The notes under the pieces are model-generated. The model saw only the letters and a program-made list of their open reading frames with translations, ran no database searches and was not told the origin of the DNA. Both the position numbers and the translations under genes were made by a program. A stretch of DNA of 64,000 bases from Plectosphaerella cucumerina. Taxonomy: Eukaryota; Ascomycota; Sordariomycetes; Glomerellales; Plectosphaerellaceae. The stretch is from contig JAGPXD010000002.1 in the NCBI GenBank assembly GCA_020746995.1, positions 7,502,001-7,566,000 of the forward strand, written 5' to 3'. This document shows positions 34,558 to 46,012 of this stretch, one piece after another; the first letter of the stretch is position 1; each line of letters begins with the position of its first letter.

Positions 34558-36237
34558 ATGTTTGTTCGAAGCTCGTCGCGGTGCGCGACCACCCTGCGGA
34601 GCCAGTTGGCCCGAAGCAGGCCGTCCAGTAGTCGGACGTCGTGTCGCAAGTTCACCTCCACGTCAACGGCCGCAGCGCCTGCGCCAACACCGAGCTCCCA
34701 GGCTGCGATGCTGGCGCCGTTCGCCAACGAGCTCGACAAGATTGCGCCGTCCTTTGATATCAATGGGTCACAGATCAGGGTCATCCAGACCCCGGTGGAC
34801 TTTTACGAGACGCTGAAGGTTCGGCATGCCAGACAGCCCTTCACAGTCATCGCTGACATGTGGTGACAGGACCGGATACGAAAGGCGAAGACGCGAGTGT
34901 TCCTGTCGACTCTGTACATTGGCAAGACCGAGCTGGAGCTGGTAAGATGTGCTGCATATTGACAAGTAGTTCTGTGCTTACATTCATAGATTGCCACCCT
35001 GCAAGACGCCCTGCGCAAGAACCCCAACCTCAAAGTCCACATCCTCACCGACGCCCTTCGAGGGACCCGAGAAGCCCCCAAGCCAACGACAGCTTCGCTG
35101 CTGGCCTCACTGGTCACCGAATTCGGCGCTGAGCGAGTCGAGCTGCGCATGTATCACACACCGAACCTGACGGGTCTCCGCAAGAAGTACATCCCGAGGC
35201 GCATCAACGAGGGTTGGGGCCTGCAGCACATGAAGCTCTACGGCATCGACGACGAGATCATTTTGTCCGGCGCGAACCTCTCAAACGACTACTTCACGAA
35301 CCGCCAGGACCGATACCACCTGTTCTCGTCCAAGGAGATTACCGACTACTTCTGGCGCATCCACCGCGGCGCCTCTTCGTTCAGCTTCCAGGTCCGGCCG
35401 ACAACGGAGAAGGCCGGTTTTGAGCTGTTCTGGCCCGAGAGCAACCCCGCGCCCTCGCCGCTCGAGCACCCGAACCAGTTCATAAAGAAGACGACCAAGG
35501 CCATCGACGCCCTCATCTCCGTCAAGGGACAGGAGCCGCCGGCGGCGCAGGAGAAGGACACGCGGGTGTACATGCTCGCGCAAATGGCGCAGCTCATGAA
35601 GCCCGATACCTCCACGGAGCTCCCCGCCATCACGCACGTACTGAAGACGCTCGCGCTGCCTCAGTACGCTGGATCATCATGGACCTTCACGGCAGGCTAC
35701 TTCAACCCGGCGCCGTCGCTGACCAAGCTTCTCCTCGCAACGGCGTCGACAAACAACACGGTCATCACGGCGTCGCCGCAGGCCAACGGTTTCTACAAGT
35801 CCCCTGGCGTCAGCGGCCTCCTCCCGGACGCGTACACGCTGCTCGCGCGGCGCTTCGTCCGAGCCGTCCACCAACACGGACGGGACGGCGACATCGTCCT
35901 CAAGGAGTGGCGGTATGGCACCGTCGGCACCCCTGGCGGCTGGACGTACCACGCCAAGGGCCTCTGGGCGACGATGCCGGGCGACGTGGGCCCGGCGCTG
36001 ACGGTCATCGGCAGCTCCAACTACACCAAGCGCAGCTACTCGCATGATCTCGAGGTTGGGGCGCTGGTGCTCACGAGGGACGAGGACCTCAAGAAGCGGC
36101 TGGCCGCGGAGCAGACCTGGCTTCAGGAGCATGCCAAGGGCGTGACGAGGGATGACTTTGCGACTAACGAGCGTAGGGTCGGCCTCAAGGTGAGGGTGGC
36201 TATGTGGATTGTGTCGCTGGTGGGCGGCGCGCTGTAA
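34558..36237 (+). CDS. PGS1: CDP-diacylglycerol--glycerol-3-phosphate 3-phosphatidyltransferase (PGS1)
   Basis: Exons 34558-34818, 34870-34941 and 34990-36237 join to 526 residues; introns are 51 and 48 bp, the first with an uncommon GTTCGG donor. The enzyme makes phosphatidylglycerophosphate, the committed step to cardiolipin, in mitochondria. The N-terminus is Arg/Ser-rich, as expected of a targeting peptide. RKAKTRVFLSTLYIGKTELE starts the phospholipase D fold. The two HKD motifs are visible: HMKLYGIDDEIILSGANLS and YHAKGLWA with the following GSSNYTKRSYSHDLE. The C-terminal 20 residues are hydrophobic (VRVAMWIVSLVGGAL). The length is normal for fungi and there is no damage. Confidence 0.96.
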
Positions 36238-37036
36238 GTTGCAGATGTACGATTTGGAGTGACAGGCCTGTAGGTTAGAATGCATGTCCATCGGGAGATG
36301 GACATGCACTGTTCAAGATACCCTTTTCAACTTGACATGCTCCAGACGTGTGACGCTCATGGTTGTATTGAGCCAGCTCATTGACATATGCTCGTGGCAC
36401 AGCCCCCAAGGCAGGATGTGATTCTATCAATACTAGTAAGCACCACAAGCGTGTCGCTGATTGAACACTGTCGATTGGGGGCCGAGGGCCGTGGCGGCGC
36501 ACGTCCAGGACGTCAAGTCGGACAAGCACACTGGCACAGGAAGCACCACAACGGCCAATCGCGACAGTTCCAGGCCCTCACTGTGGGCAGCGTGCGCCCC
36601 GGGAAGGATGCTGTGCCATTACGCACCAGGTGACAGAAATAGCCGGCCGCGCCGCGCATCGCATCTCATCACACGACGTTGGATGCGTTCGTGGCAAGCG
36701 ATCGGTGTTCCGTTCCCTCGTGCTGACTGACCGAAGACTCCGGGAACAGCAAGTGCGTGGGGGCCCGGCCTTGATGGACTCTGGGGCTCTTTTGTTTAGT
36801 TTATGCGCTGGGTGCTGAAAAGGGGCGCCCGTCGCGCAATATTGAGCACATTTCCACCAGGCCTTGTCTCTCTTCTCTTTCCTCTCATCTGCCCCGTCTC
36901 CCCGTCGGTTCGGTGCCAGGGACACCAGTCTATCCCGCTGGCTCCTCTGTTCCCTGCGCCAGGGACTCGTCCCAGTTCAACTGATTTTTCGGCATCACCA
37001 CGACGGACACTTGAGACGCCTGCAAGAACACTCGGG
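36238..37036. other. Intergenic, no gene seen
   Basis: This 799-bp stretch holds the PGS1 3' flank and the ferric reductase promoter. An open frame continues upstream of the chosen ferric reductase start to 36803 but looks like leader, not protein. Confidence 0.55.
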
Positions 37037-39455
37037 ATGACGGCCCCACAGCCTGCCGGCATGTCCCGGGCATCCCGCCGCAGCTTCAGTCCCCGGACGA
37101 CGACCTTCGGCCTGTTCCTCCTCCTCTCGTCCGGCCTCATCGACCCGTGTCGTGCCCATGGCGCCGACCGCCGTTCGTCCCGCGGGTTCGTCGGCCTGGG
37201 CATAAACATGTACCAACCTTACTGCGCCTTTGCCTGCCGGGACTTCCTCGCCGGCTGCCGCCTCAACTGCTCCTCGTCCACCGAAGACGACGGTCACCAC
37301 CATTCAGCGCATATCCGCAGGCATCCCGGCCACGTCGCGCGCTTCGAAACGTCAGTCGAGTGTCGTGCCTCGGGCGATGCCTTCCTCGAGTCCCTGGCAT
37401 GGTGTCTGAGCACGCGCTACGAACACGAGGCCGTGGCTGACCTCGACCGCTTCTGGCACGCTGACGCTGTCGGGAGTGGCGCCCACCAGCCAGCGCCAAA
37501 GTACGGCTATGCCGAGTCGCTGGCTCGCATCAAGGAGCCGCCAACTCAAGTCATCTCTCATGATGAGGTGCTCGATAGCAGCAGGCTCGTGCCTGAGGAG
37601 GACTGGCGGCGGCACTATGGCAAGTTGAAGGTGACGGCAAAGAATGAGATGCAGAACACCAGATATGGGTAAGTTCTTGCTTCCTACCCATGGGCACTCT
37701 TAAACACACTGCTGACAGCGCAGCTTCGCCCTCATCGGCTTCTCCGTCTTTCTGCCTGTGCTGGTGACGTTCCTCAGCTTCCTTCTGAGGTCAACCGCTC
37801 TCGAGGCCCGGGTGCTCACGACATTCGTCTACCCGGCCCTCATGGGCACGCGACACCTTGTCCCTCTGCCGCTTGACATTGGCATCATGCCATACCGCGG
37901 ACAGGCGGCCTTCATCTCGGTCATGATTTTGGTCAACCTCCTGCTGACCTCCACCGGCTACACTTGGTCTGTCGAGGGCTCCTCCTTTGAGCCCCCGCGG
38001 GGTAGCAAGGCCGAGACCGTGGCCAACCGCGTCGGCATTCTCGCCTTTGCCAACCTCTTTGTCATGATTCTCTACTGCCTACGAAACAACCCCCTCATCC
38101 GACTAACGGGGTGGTCGCGCGGCACTTTCCTTCTCTACCACCGCTGGGCCGCCTATCTCTGCATCCTCCAGGCATCTACTCATGGCACGATATACTGGAT
38201 CATGCACATCGGTGTGCTCGGCAAGAAGCTGCATCAGGGCTACTGGAATGCTGGGCTGCTCTCGGTCCTGTCCCTGTTGCTGATCCTCTTGCTGTCGGCA
38301 CTGCCTGTTCGTCGGAGACTCTACGAGGTATTCCTCGACAGCCATCTAGGCCTCGCACTGGCGGTGCTAGTTGGTCTTTATTGTCATATCGACTGGCATT
38401 TTGGGCATGCATGGGGCTACGAGAACTGGATCTACATCGCGGCAGCCACCTGGGGACTCGAGAGGCTGGTCAGGTTGGCGAGGGTGGCCAAGAATGGCCT
38501 ACGCATGGCCGAGGTCAGTGCCGTCGACGACGAATACCTCGCCGTCACCGTGCCAGGTGTCCAGGCCACAGGCCATGCGTACCTGTACTTCCCGACGCTG
38601 GGCTGGCGCCTTTGGGAGAACCACCCCTTCTCCATCGCGTCTTCTGTGCACGAGGTCACGGGTGTCGACTTTGAAGACGAACAAGCGGGCAATGGGTCAG
38701 AATTCGCCTCGAGGTTCGAGCTGGTCGGTTCCGACTCCGAATCCGAGTCGGGCGACACAAACGAGAAGCAGGAAGCCGATGACGCCGAGACGGGCCGGTT
38801 CCTGGCGGTCGCTGCCCGAGACCAACTTGGCCAGGGAGATGCGCCGCCAACGCCGGCGACACCGCACTCGGGCGTCGCGCTTCTTACGCAGGAAGAGCGG
38901 GAGGCGGGCGGTGATGTCTACGGCAACACGTCCAGACCCGTCGCCGGCCTAACCTTCTACATGAGGCGCGGAAAGGGCATGACGAGGCGTCTCGCGCGGT
39001 TCGTGGGGCGGAGACTCCCTGTGCTCGTCGAGACGTCACACGAAATCACTCTCCCGGCGTCGCGGGTCGCCGCATGTCCTCGGCTCCTGTGCGTGCTCGG
39101 CGGCGCGGGCATCACGGCGGCGCTGCCGCTGCTCCGCGCCAGGGCGGGGACGGCGCCGGCGCGCACGGCGGTGTACTGGGGATGTCGCAGCGAAGCGCTC
39201 GTGCGGCAGGCGGGGGTCGGGGCGCTGGCAGGCGCGGCGATGGACGTCTTCGTGCGGGTTGGCGAGCGCTGGGACGTGAAAGAGGTTGTGAGACGGGAGG
39301 CCGAGAGCGCCGAGGGAGAGCTGGTTGTGCTTGTGAGCGGCCCGTCGCAGATGGCGGACGAGGCGAGACAGGCCATCGTGGACGCGAACAGGGGCCGAGT
39401 GAGACGGGGGGAGCCGGGGGTCGTGAGACTTGTAGAAGAGTGCTTCAGCTGGTAG
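37037..39455 (+). CDS. Ferric reductase (FRE family)
   Basis: Exons 37037-37668 and 37724-39455 (55-bp intron) join to 787 residues. The protein is a plasma-membrane (or organelle) metalloreductase that passes electrons from NADPH via FAD and two hemes to extracellular ferric iron. The order is a signal peptide (TTFGLFLLLSSGL), a Cys-containing lumenal domain of about 190 residues, then about seven membrane helices. Both HX13H heme pairs are visible, in YHRWAAYLCILQASTHG and DSHLGLALAVLVGLYCH. An FAD-binding HPFSIAS, a 95-residue acidic insert, NADPH-binding GGAGITAALPLL and C-terminal VSGPSQMADEAR follow. An ATG at 37061 is an alternative start. Iron repression by a GATA-type regulator is usual for the family, but no site was confirmed here. 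Confidence 0.93.
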
Positions 39456-41418
39456 AGCGCATGAGTAGAGTACCTGTAGAGTAGACTGTAGAAGGGGAGA
39501 GGCATTAATGGCAGCTGGTAGACAAGGGTTGTGGACAAGACATGACACTGTACAGGTAATACGAGCCTTCTACGCGCCTGGGTTCGTCTTGGCATTATCG
39601 ATGGGTCTGCGGGATCGCAGGTTTCGACAGGATGTCCGTCAATGGAGGAGGGCGAGGGTAGGTGGTGTTTGTGATGCACCCGGCGGGATCGGACGGCGGT
39701 GTCACGAGCGATAGCCAGGTCGTGATGTCTTGAATATTCTGCCTCATCTGCTCTGCTCTATGTACCTGTACCCTGTGTACTGGTACGGGCACTTATGTTC
39801 CCCAGTGCTATTGATCTGGCCTCCCACCCGCCCTTGCGGGTCGCGACTGCCCTGCTTCAAGACATGTGTCAGTCAGGTGGCGCAGGAAGAAGCACCTTCC
39901 ACTGATTTCCCCCTGAGAGGGGATGCAGAGAAGGTCCAGGGCCGGGAAGGCACCACCAAGAGCTGTGTTTTTTTCCAGGCAGGTGCATTGCCATTGCCAG
40001 GGTTCGGGCACAGCACCACAACCCCATTACCTGGACGCACATCTCGAAGTCTGACATTGCGATAATCCTCTCCCGCCTCATTGGCTTGCCTACCCGCCAT
40101 CATGCCTTTTTCTATCGCCTTCAGCGCTTCTCTCGTCGTTCAGGTATACCTGCATGACGGTGGATAGATCATCTTACTCGAGACCCGATGTTTTTTAAAC
40201 CCTGAGCTGACGTGCAGTCCTTTTCTCACATCATCACCGTCGGCGTCGGCCACCCCAGCTGCACCCACCCGACCCAGTTTCTCGCCCATGTCGCACAACC
40301 CTCCCCGTCGTCCCCGGTGTATTCGTACCTCCCCAGATTCGCACCCCGGCCAATTGCTGGGGCTGTTCAACGGCCCCCATCACGGACTGAGATGCCCTAC
40401 GCGACACGATGGCATGCGATGGGATGAAATGCGATGCTCTGCCGGGCCATCATTCCGCCCTCGCTCCCGGCAACCACCTACTCTACTCTCGAGAGCTTCT
40501 CTTGACAAGGCAAACGCGGGGAAGCAAGCAATGATCGGGCGCCCTCAGCCCTTGGCGGAACCACAACAAAGACGCCAACGGCGCCGCAATGAGCCACCAA
40601 TTGTGTAACGACCCGACGACTCTTTCTTCTTTCTGTCCATCCTGGCCTTGCCCTCGCGGTCGAGGCCCATCAACCGTGGCAAAGCGCGCCACCACCTCCC
40701 CTCCCTCTGCCCCCGGTCTTGTCTCGCTTGGGCCTGTATTGGTGCGCCTGCTAGGCTGGTCCTGGCGGGATCTGCAGTGTGACCACAGCCGACTAGGGTC
40801 GCCAACGTCGAGGAGCGAGTCGACGTCCCGCGGAGAGCAGCCGGATGCGGAAGCGATGCGCCGGCGCGTTGGTCTAGCACTGACTAGCAGCACTCTACTT
40901 TGACCACACACGCCTTGGATCACACCTGCCGGGGGGAGGGGCTCGAGAGACGGGAGCTGTTCGTGGGAGCAATCCGCTCGTGGCGGGGTTCCCTGGAGCA
41001 TGCCAACCTCTGGGCAGGCATCTCTCAACAAGCTGCAAAACACCCCGGACGCTACAGCATGCGCCCCTCCGACCTCCACGTATAGGTAATCCCCATATCT
41101 CTCAGCTGGACGTCGCAGCCCCTGAGGTTTGCTCCAGAATCCCGCCGGCCTACCCCACACCCAGACAACTCAAAGACACTCCTCCCGCTCCACGTTGCAC
41201 CGGAGAAGCAAGTGCATGTGTCAGTCGGCATGCTGCGAGCATATCTTTAGCACACGCGCCCGCGGGACTTAAAGCAGCTTGCCGCCGCCATTCAGCTCTT
41301 CGGACACACCCTCGGCCCTCCTACTGTCTCTCAACACGTCGTGAGAACGGCCAGTCGCCCATACTCGAACCTCAACCGAGCCTGACTGCCTACGCCTGGC
41401 CATCTACGACAACCAGCA
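39456..41418. other. Long intergenic region upstream of the sugar transporter
   Basis: Almost 2 kb without a recognisable gene. The final 300 bases are C-rich and look like a 5' leader. Several small open frames on both strands lack family features. Confidence 0.55.
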
Positions 41419-43122
41419 ATGGCTTCCAAACGCGGTGATGGCAACGATGCCATCGTCCCTGTCGACTCCAACTCGACCGAACCAATGAGCCCCGTCACCC
41501 GCGCCGACTCCGCCATCCCCGACACAAATCTCTTCGGCCATCTCACTCTCTGGCAATCGGTCAAGAAATGGCGCCGCGTCGTTCTATACTGCTTTGCCAT
41601 GACCTCAGCCATCATGATGTACGGCTTCGATTATGTCATCGTCGGCACTGTCACCGCCATGCCCTCCTTCCAGCGCGATTTCGGTGAACGTCTCGAAGAG
41701 GGCTCGGACCAGTTCATCCTGCCGTCTCTATGGCTCGGCCTCTGGAACTTCATCTCGCCTGGCTGCGCTATGGTCGGCGCCATTGCTGGTGGCCACTTCC
41801 AGGACAGATACGGCCGCCGTTCTTCACTCGCTCTAGGCTCTCTGCTTTGCGCTGCTGGCGTCGCCGTCTGCTTCGCCTCCGAGGTGCCTGACGTCCTACA
41901 GTCTCGTCGCATCATGTTCCTTGCCGGCAAGGGCTTCCAGGGCGGCGCCATTGGCATGGTCATGGCCACGGCCCAAACATACATGTCTGAGATCTTGCCG
42001 CCCAACCTTCGCGGTCCTCTGCTCGCCTTCTTCCCCATGTTTACCCTTCTCGGCCAGCTCATCGGCGCCGCCGTCATCTTTGCCTGCCTCGATCTGCAGC
42101 GAGGCTACGTCGTCGCTTTTGGCACGCAGTGGATCTTCTCCGCCGTGCCCATGGTCCTGGCCTTCCTCATTCCTGAAAGTCCGGCTTTCCTTGTCCGCAA
42201 GGACCGCATCGAGGACGCCATCAAGTCTCAAGCCAGACTCGACTGCCCCGGGACAGACACGAGACGCGTCGTCGAGGGCATCCGTGTCGACATTGAACAC
42301 GAGCGTCGTCTCGCCTCCGCCACATACCGCGACTCTTTCCGCAAGGGCAACCTGCGTCGCACTATGATCGTCATGTTCGCCAACATGGTGCCTCAGCTTT
42401 TCGGTCTCGCCCTCCTAGCCAAGGCCTCGTACTTTGTGCAGATTGTGGGAATGAAGGCCAGCTTGAGCGTGCTGGTCCTTATCCTCGGCATTCTGGGCGG
42501 TCTCATCGGCAACGTTGCCAGCATGTGGACGCTCAACAAGTTTGGCAGGCGGCCCTTGACCGTCACCTCGCTATCTGCCGCCACCGTTCTCTGGGCGAGC
42601 ATGGGCGTCGCGGGATGCTTCTCGGGGCCGGCAACCGTCTGGTCAGTTTATCGCGCACCAAGCTTCCCATATTCCCCTCTCCATCATGCTGACCCAACCA
42701 GGTACACCTCTGCTGTTATGGTTGCCGTTATTGTCATCTGCGGCATGGGTGCCTGGCCCTGTGCACACGTCATCGGTGCCGAGACGTCGGCCCTGCATCT
42801 GCGTGCAAAGGCACAGGGCCTCGGCTACTTTACCGCGGGCTTTGGTGCAGCCGCATTTGGATTCTTCCTGCCGTACATCTTCAACCCCGACCAGGGAAAC
42901 CTAAGGGCCAAGACCGGATTCGTCTATGCCGGCTTCTGCGCTGTTGGTGTTGTCATCACCTTCTTCTGCGTGCCCGAGATGAAGGGCAGGACCACGTCAG
43001 AGATCGACCGCATGTTCGAGCTCCAGCTCTCGGCCAGAAAGTTCAAGTCGTGGACAAACCCGTCGGCGGTTGGCACCAAGGAGGAGGAGCAAAGGCCGGA
43101 CAGTTCCGCAAGCCCAGTTTAG
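41419..43122 (+). CDS. MFS sugar porter, maltose-permease-like
   Basis: Exons 41419-42641 and 42702-43122 join to 547 residues. The 60-bp intron (GTCAGT donor, CCAACCAG acceptor) is a multiple of three and has no stop, so the frame is open through it. Removing it restores TVW-YTSAVMVAVIV across a membrane helix. The protein has 12 predicted helices in two halves. The GHFQDRYGRR loop between helices 2 and 3, the PESPAFLVRK motif after helix 6 and NKFGRRPL in the second half are sugar-porter signatures. The N-terminal region (FAMTSAIMMYGFDYVIVG) is like fungal alpha-glucoside/maltose permeases. It is likely a proton symporter at the plasma membrane; substrate is unproven. A further possibility is a low-affinity sensor-like paralogue. 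Confidence 0.93.
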   Translation: MASKRGDGNDAIVPVDSNSTEPMSPVTRADSAIPDTNLFGHLTLWQSVKKWRRVVLYCFAMTSAIMMYGFDYVIVGTVTAMPSFQRDFGERLEEGSDQFILPSLWLGLWNFISPGCAMVGAIAGGHFQDRYGRRSSLALGSLLCAAGVAVCFASEVPDVLQSRRIMFLAGKGFQGGAIGMVMATAQTYMSEILPPNLRGPLLAFFPMFTLLGQLIGAAVIFACLDLQRGYVVAFGTQWIFSAVPMVLAFLIPESPAFLVRKDRIEDAIKSQARLDCPGTDTRRVVEGIRVDIEHERRLASATYRDSFRKGNLRRTMIVMFANMVPQLFGLALLAKASYFVQIVGMKASLSVLVLILGILGGLIGNVASMWTLNKFGRRPLTVTSLSAATVLWASMGVAGCFSGPATVWSVYRAPSFPYSPLHHADPTRYTSAVMVAVIVICGMGAWPCAHVIGAETSALHLRAKAQGLGYFTAGFGAAAFGFFLPYIFNPDQGNLRAKTGFVYAGFCAVGVVITFFCVPEMKGRTTSEIDRMFELQLSARKFKSWTNPSAVGTKEEEQRPDSSASPV

Positions 43123-43252
43123 ATTGGCATCTATGTATGCAAGGTATTGCGACTGAGTCTGTATGTAGGGTATTCAATTATGATGTTGTACACGCAACGG
43201 ATCCCACTTCGTGCCACGCCAGCATCGTCAATAATTGCGCTCAAGCTGGCCA

Positions 43253-45043
43253 TCAAACCTTGGTCAACTGCTGCCTCAGACCTGGCGAGACCGCCCCAAC
43301 CACCTTTCCATTCTCGACCACAAAGTCAATCTCGTCCGTGGGCAAACCGGCGAATCGGACCTGATCGAGCTGGAACCAGCCGTCACATGTCCCGGCGTAC
43401 ACGCCCGTCTTCTCCCCAGCACTGCCCACCCTCTCAGTGACGAGCAGCCATCGGTCCTCGGCGCCAATGGGGTATGCCCTGACATCAATAGCGGCGGCAC
43501 CCTGTGCGCGGTTGAGCATAGCGACAATGTCGAGGACATTGTTCCCCAGGAGAGTCCACTTGTCAACCTTGAGGCCCGGGCCATCGTCAACCGCGAGCAC
43601 CAGCGACGAGGTGGTGTTGCCGGAGCCGGAGGTGTAGGTGCCAGCGTACTTGTGCGCTGCTTGGGTGCGGGCGAGGGCATCGAGGCTCGGAACAAGAGAC
43701 TCGAGGACGGCGGAGAAGACGGCGGACACGACGTTGTAGTCCTTGTCACCGGCGCCGGCAACGTTGATGGAGATGCCGATCTCGTACTCGGGGATCAGAG
43801 CGATGTAGCCGTTGTAGCCTGGCAGGCCGCCTGATTTCGTGTAGACGTCGAGGGGACGGTTGTCGGGAAGCAGTGAGTTGGGACGGTAGATCTCCCAGGG
43901 GGCGCCGACGGCATTGAGCGGGGAGGAGGTGAAGGCTTGGGGCTTGAGCCAGGCGGAGGTGCGGGCTTCATCGAGGAGGTCGAAGTTGAGGAGGCCGCGG
44001 AGGAAAGCGGAGAGGTCGTTCGGGGTCGAGTAGAGGCCGCCAGTCCTGAGGGGGTGTCAGTACGCGATGAGTATGTGAAGAAAGGGGGTCGCTTACGCGT
44101 TGTAGTTGTAGACGTTCATGGTGGCAAAGTCAAGGCCGCTGGTCGGGACGACGAGGCGAGACAGGTCTGGCACCTGGAAGCCGGTCGAGGTCATGCCGAG
44201 GGGACCGGTGATGGTGTCGCTGACAACGTCGACGTAAGCCTGGCCGGTGATGTTCTCGACGGCGAATCCGAGGATGATGAAAGCGAGGTTTGAGTAGGCT
44301 GCCCTCTGGCCGGGTTGCCAGGTCGTTCCAGCGCCGGTGAGGACATCAAAGAATTCTGGAGAGGGTTAGGATGAACCGTCTCGAGGCGACTAGGTGTAAG
44401 GTGCATACCGGAGCGAGTGCAGGGAAGCTCGCCCTGGCTGACGGCGTCACACTTGGGCACGTTGGCTGGCGGTTCGATGGATGGAAGGCCGAGGCTCTTG
44501 AGCATCTCGGGGGAGAGACCCGAGGTGAGGTCGAACATGTAGCCTGGGGGTGTCAGCTTGATGCCGCTGAATATGGCATTTAAGCTCACCATCTCGTGGC
44601 ACACCGGCAAGCTGGCTCGCGAGCATGCGCAGGGTAATGTCCTCGTAGCCAGGCACACCATCCAGCTCAGTGACATAATGCGAGGCAGGCAGGTCAAAGT
44701 TGACGCCCTCCTGCAGCAGCAGGCTGAGAACAGTGAAGACCTTCGTGACTGAAGCCAAGCGGTAAATCGAGTCACCATCGACCTCGTCAGTACCAAGATC
44801 GGCCAATGTGGTGCCTGTGTGGTGGTGCGCGAAGAAGGTGCTGTTCTTCGAGGTGATTTGCACGGAGAAGGTGGCATTGGTGGCAGAGGAGATCTTGTCC
44901 AGGGCTTGTTGGACGCCGCTCGTCAGATTTGAGGGGCAGCCTGGGAGAGTTGGAGGAGGGAGGACGGGCCCGGTGGGAGGGCAGTATGCCTGCGAGGAGG
45001 CGATGGCCATGGCCATGGGGAGGAGGGTGGTGATGCTCTTCAT
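43253..45043 (-). CDS. Secreted beta-lactamase-like serine hydrolase
   Basis: Exons (minus) 45043-44590, 44543-44409, 44355-44097 and 44045-43253 join to 546 residues; introns are 46, 53 and 51 bp. Residues 1-19 form a signal peptide. The class C/penicillin-binding-protein fold is marked by the SXXK motif SVTK (S98, K101) and the YXN motif YSN (Y217). A second domain of about 200 residues at the C-terminus is typical of fungal secreted members. Such proteins act on ester or amide bonds of diverse substrates, sometimes in secondary metabolism; the substrate here is unknown. The gene is convergent with the sugar porter, stop codons 130 bp apart. No lesions are seen. Confidence 0.93.
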
Positions 45044-45940
45044 GGTGTTTTGGATGGGGAGGTGAGGCGAGTTGAGGTGCTGGGGATTGTAGTACCAGAT
45101 CCGAAGTCATGGCCATCTCTTATATGTCGTTCAACACCAGAATCCTTCAAGACTCAAATTACCCGTCATGATGCCTAGCAGGGACGAGTTCCAAGCCTCA
45201 TCTCGCCCGTTGCACCGGCAGACTGGTTGATCCCATAAGCCCCTGCGGCCAGTAGCGGGCCACGACAGCGACTCGACCAATCGCCGCTTCACCAAGTCCC
45301 CCGGAGGATTCACTAGCAACGGCAGAGGATGCTGACGGCAGACGCATATCGTCGTCGATGTCGGCATACCGGTACGTGTAGGGCTCAGCCAGGGGGTCTG
45401 CGCGGCGGGGGATGAGGCTTGGGGTATTTATGGTTGCGACGGTGGGACGGTGGTGCGAAGGGTCCAATCGCTGCAGAGGGATATGTGTGAGCCCCTGTGG
45501 GCTTACCGGATTGGGGAGGGGAAAGGCTATGGAGGAAACAGGGATTTCGGAAATGATGCGGGATGGTTTGGAGGATCGTCGGGACCGTTGGGGGCTGAGC
45601 GATGATACTCTGACTGCCTTGTGGTGAGCCGCGAGTTGTGGTTAGGGATTGTGCTCGTCATTTCAGAAGGCTGCGGAGAAGTAGAAAATTCAAGGCCATT
45701 TCATTGACTTTTTAGCGGCAGGGCTCATCTCGTGCTGCGGCCGCGGTTGCGTGGTGCCTCGAGTCGATTGCGAAGGGCCTGAGCAACGACGACGACATTG
45801 CTCGGGTCAGCGAAAATATTGGGCATACCCTCCTCCCTCGAATGTCTTGACAAAGTCCTACGAAGGAGACGCGAGAAGTTTGATCCAAAGGCAGAACCTG
45901 GGAACTTGGAGGCCTTCATCGGGGCAAAAGTCAAAAGATA
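45044..45940. other. Intergenic, no protein gene seen
   Basis: This 897-bp stretch holds the promoter of the beta-lactamase-like gene and the region downstream of the tRNA. No supported coding frame was found. Confidence 0.55.
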
Positions 45941-46012
45941 CTCCTCGACGGGGAATTGAACCCCGGTCTCCAGCGTGACAAGCTGGCATACTAGCCACTA
46001 TACGATCGGGGA
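45941..46012 (-). tRNA. tRNA-Asp (anticodon GTC)
   Basis: The 72-nt minus-strand sequence folds as a cloverleaf. The anticodon stem CCAGC/GCTGG encloses the loop TTGTCAC (anticodon GTC). The T-arm is CGGGG/CCCCG around TTCAATT. The discriminator base is G. The internal B box GGTTCAATTCC is canonical, and the D-arm contains TATAGTGGCTAG. There is no intron. The acceptor stem TCCCCGA/TCGAGGA has one C-A mismatch at pair 4-69, where a T-A pair is expected for tRNA-Asp. The gene may therefore be a slightly decayed or low-activity copy. Confidence 0.9.

Noticed and set aside
36803..37036. Upstream extension of the ferric reductase frame with an earlier ATG
   Set aside because: The extra residues would bury the signal peptide and look like translated leader.
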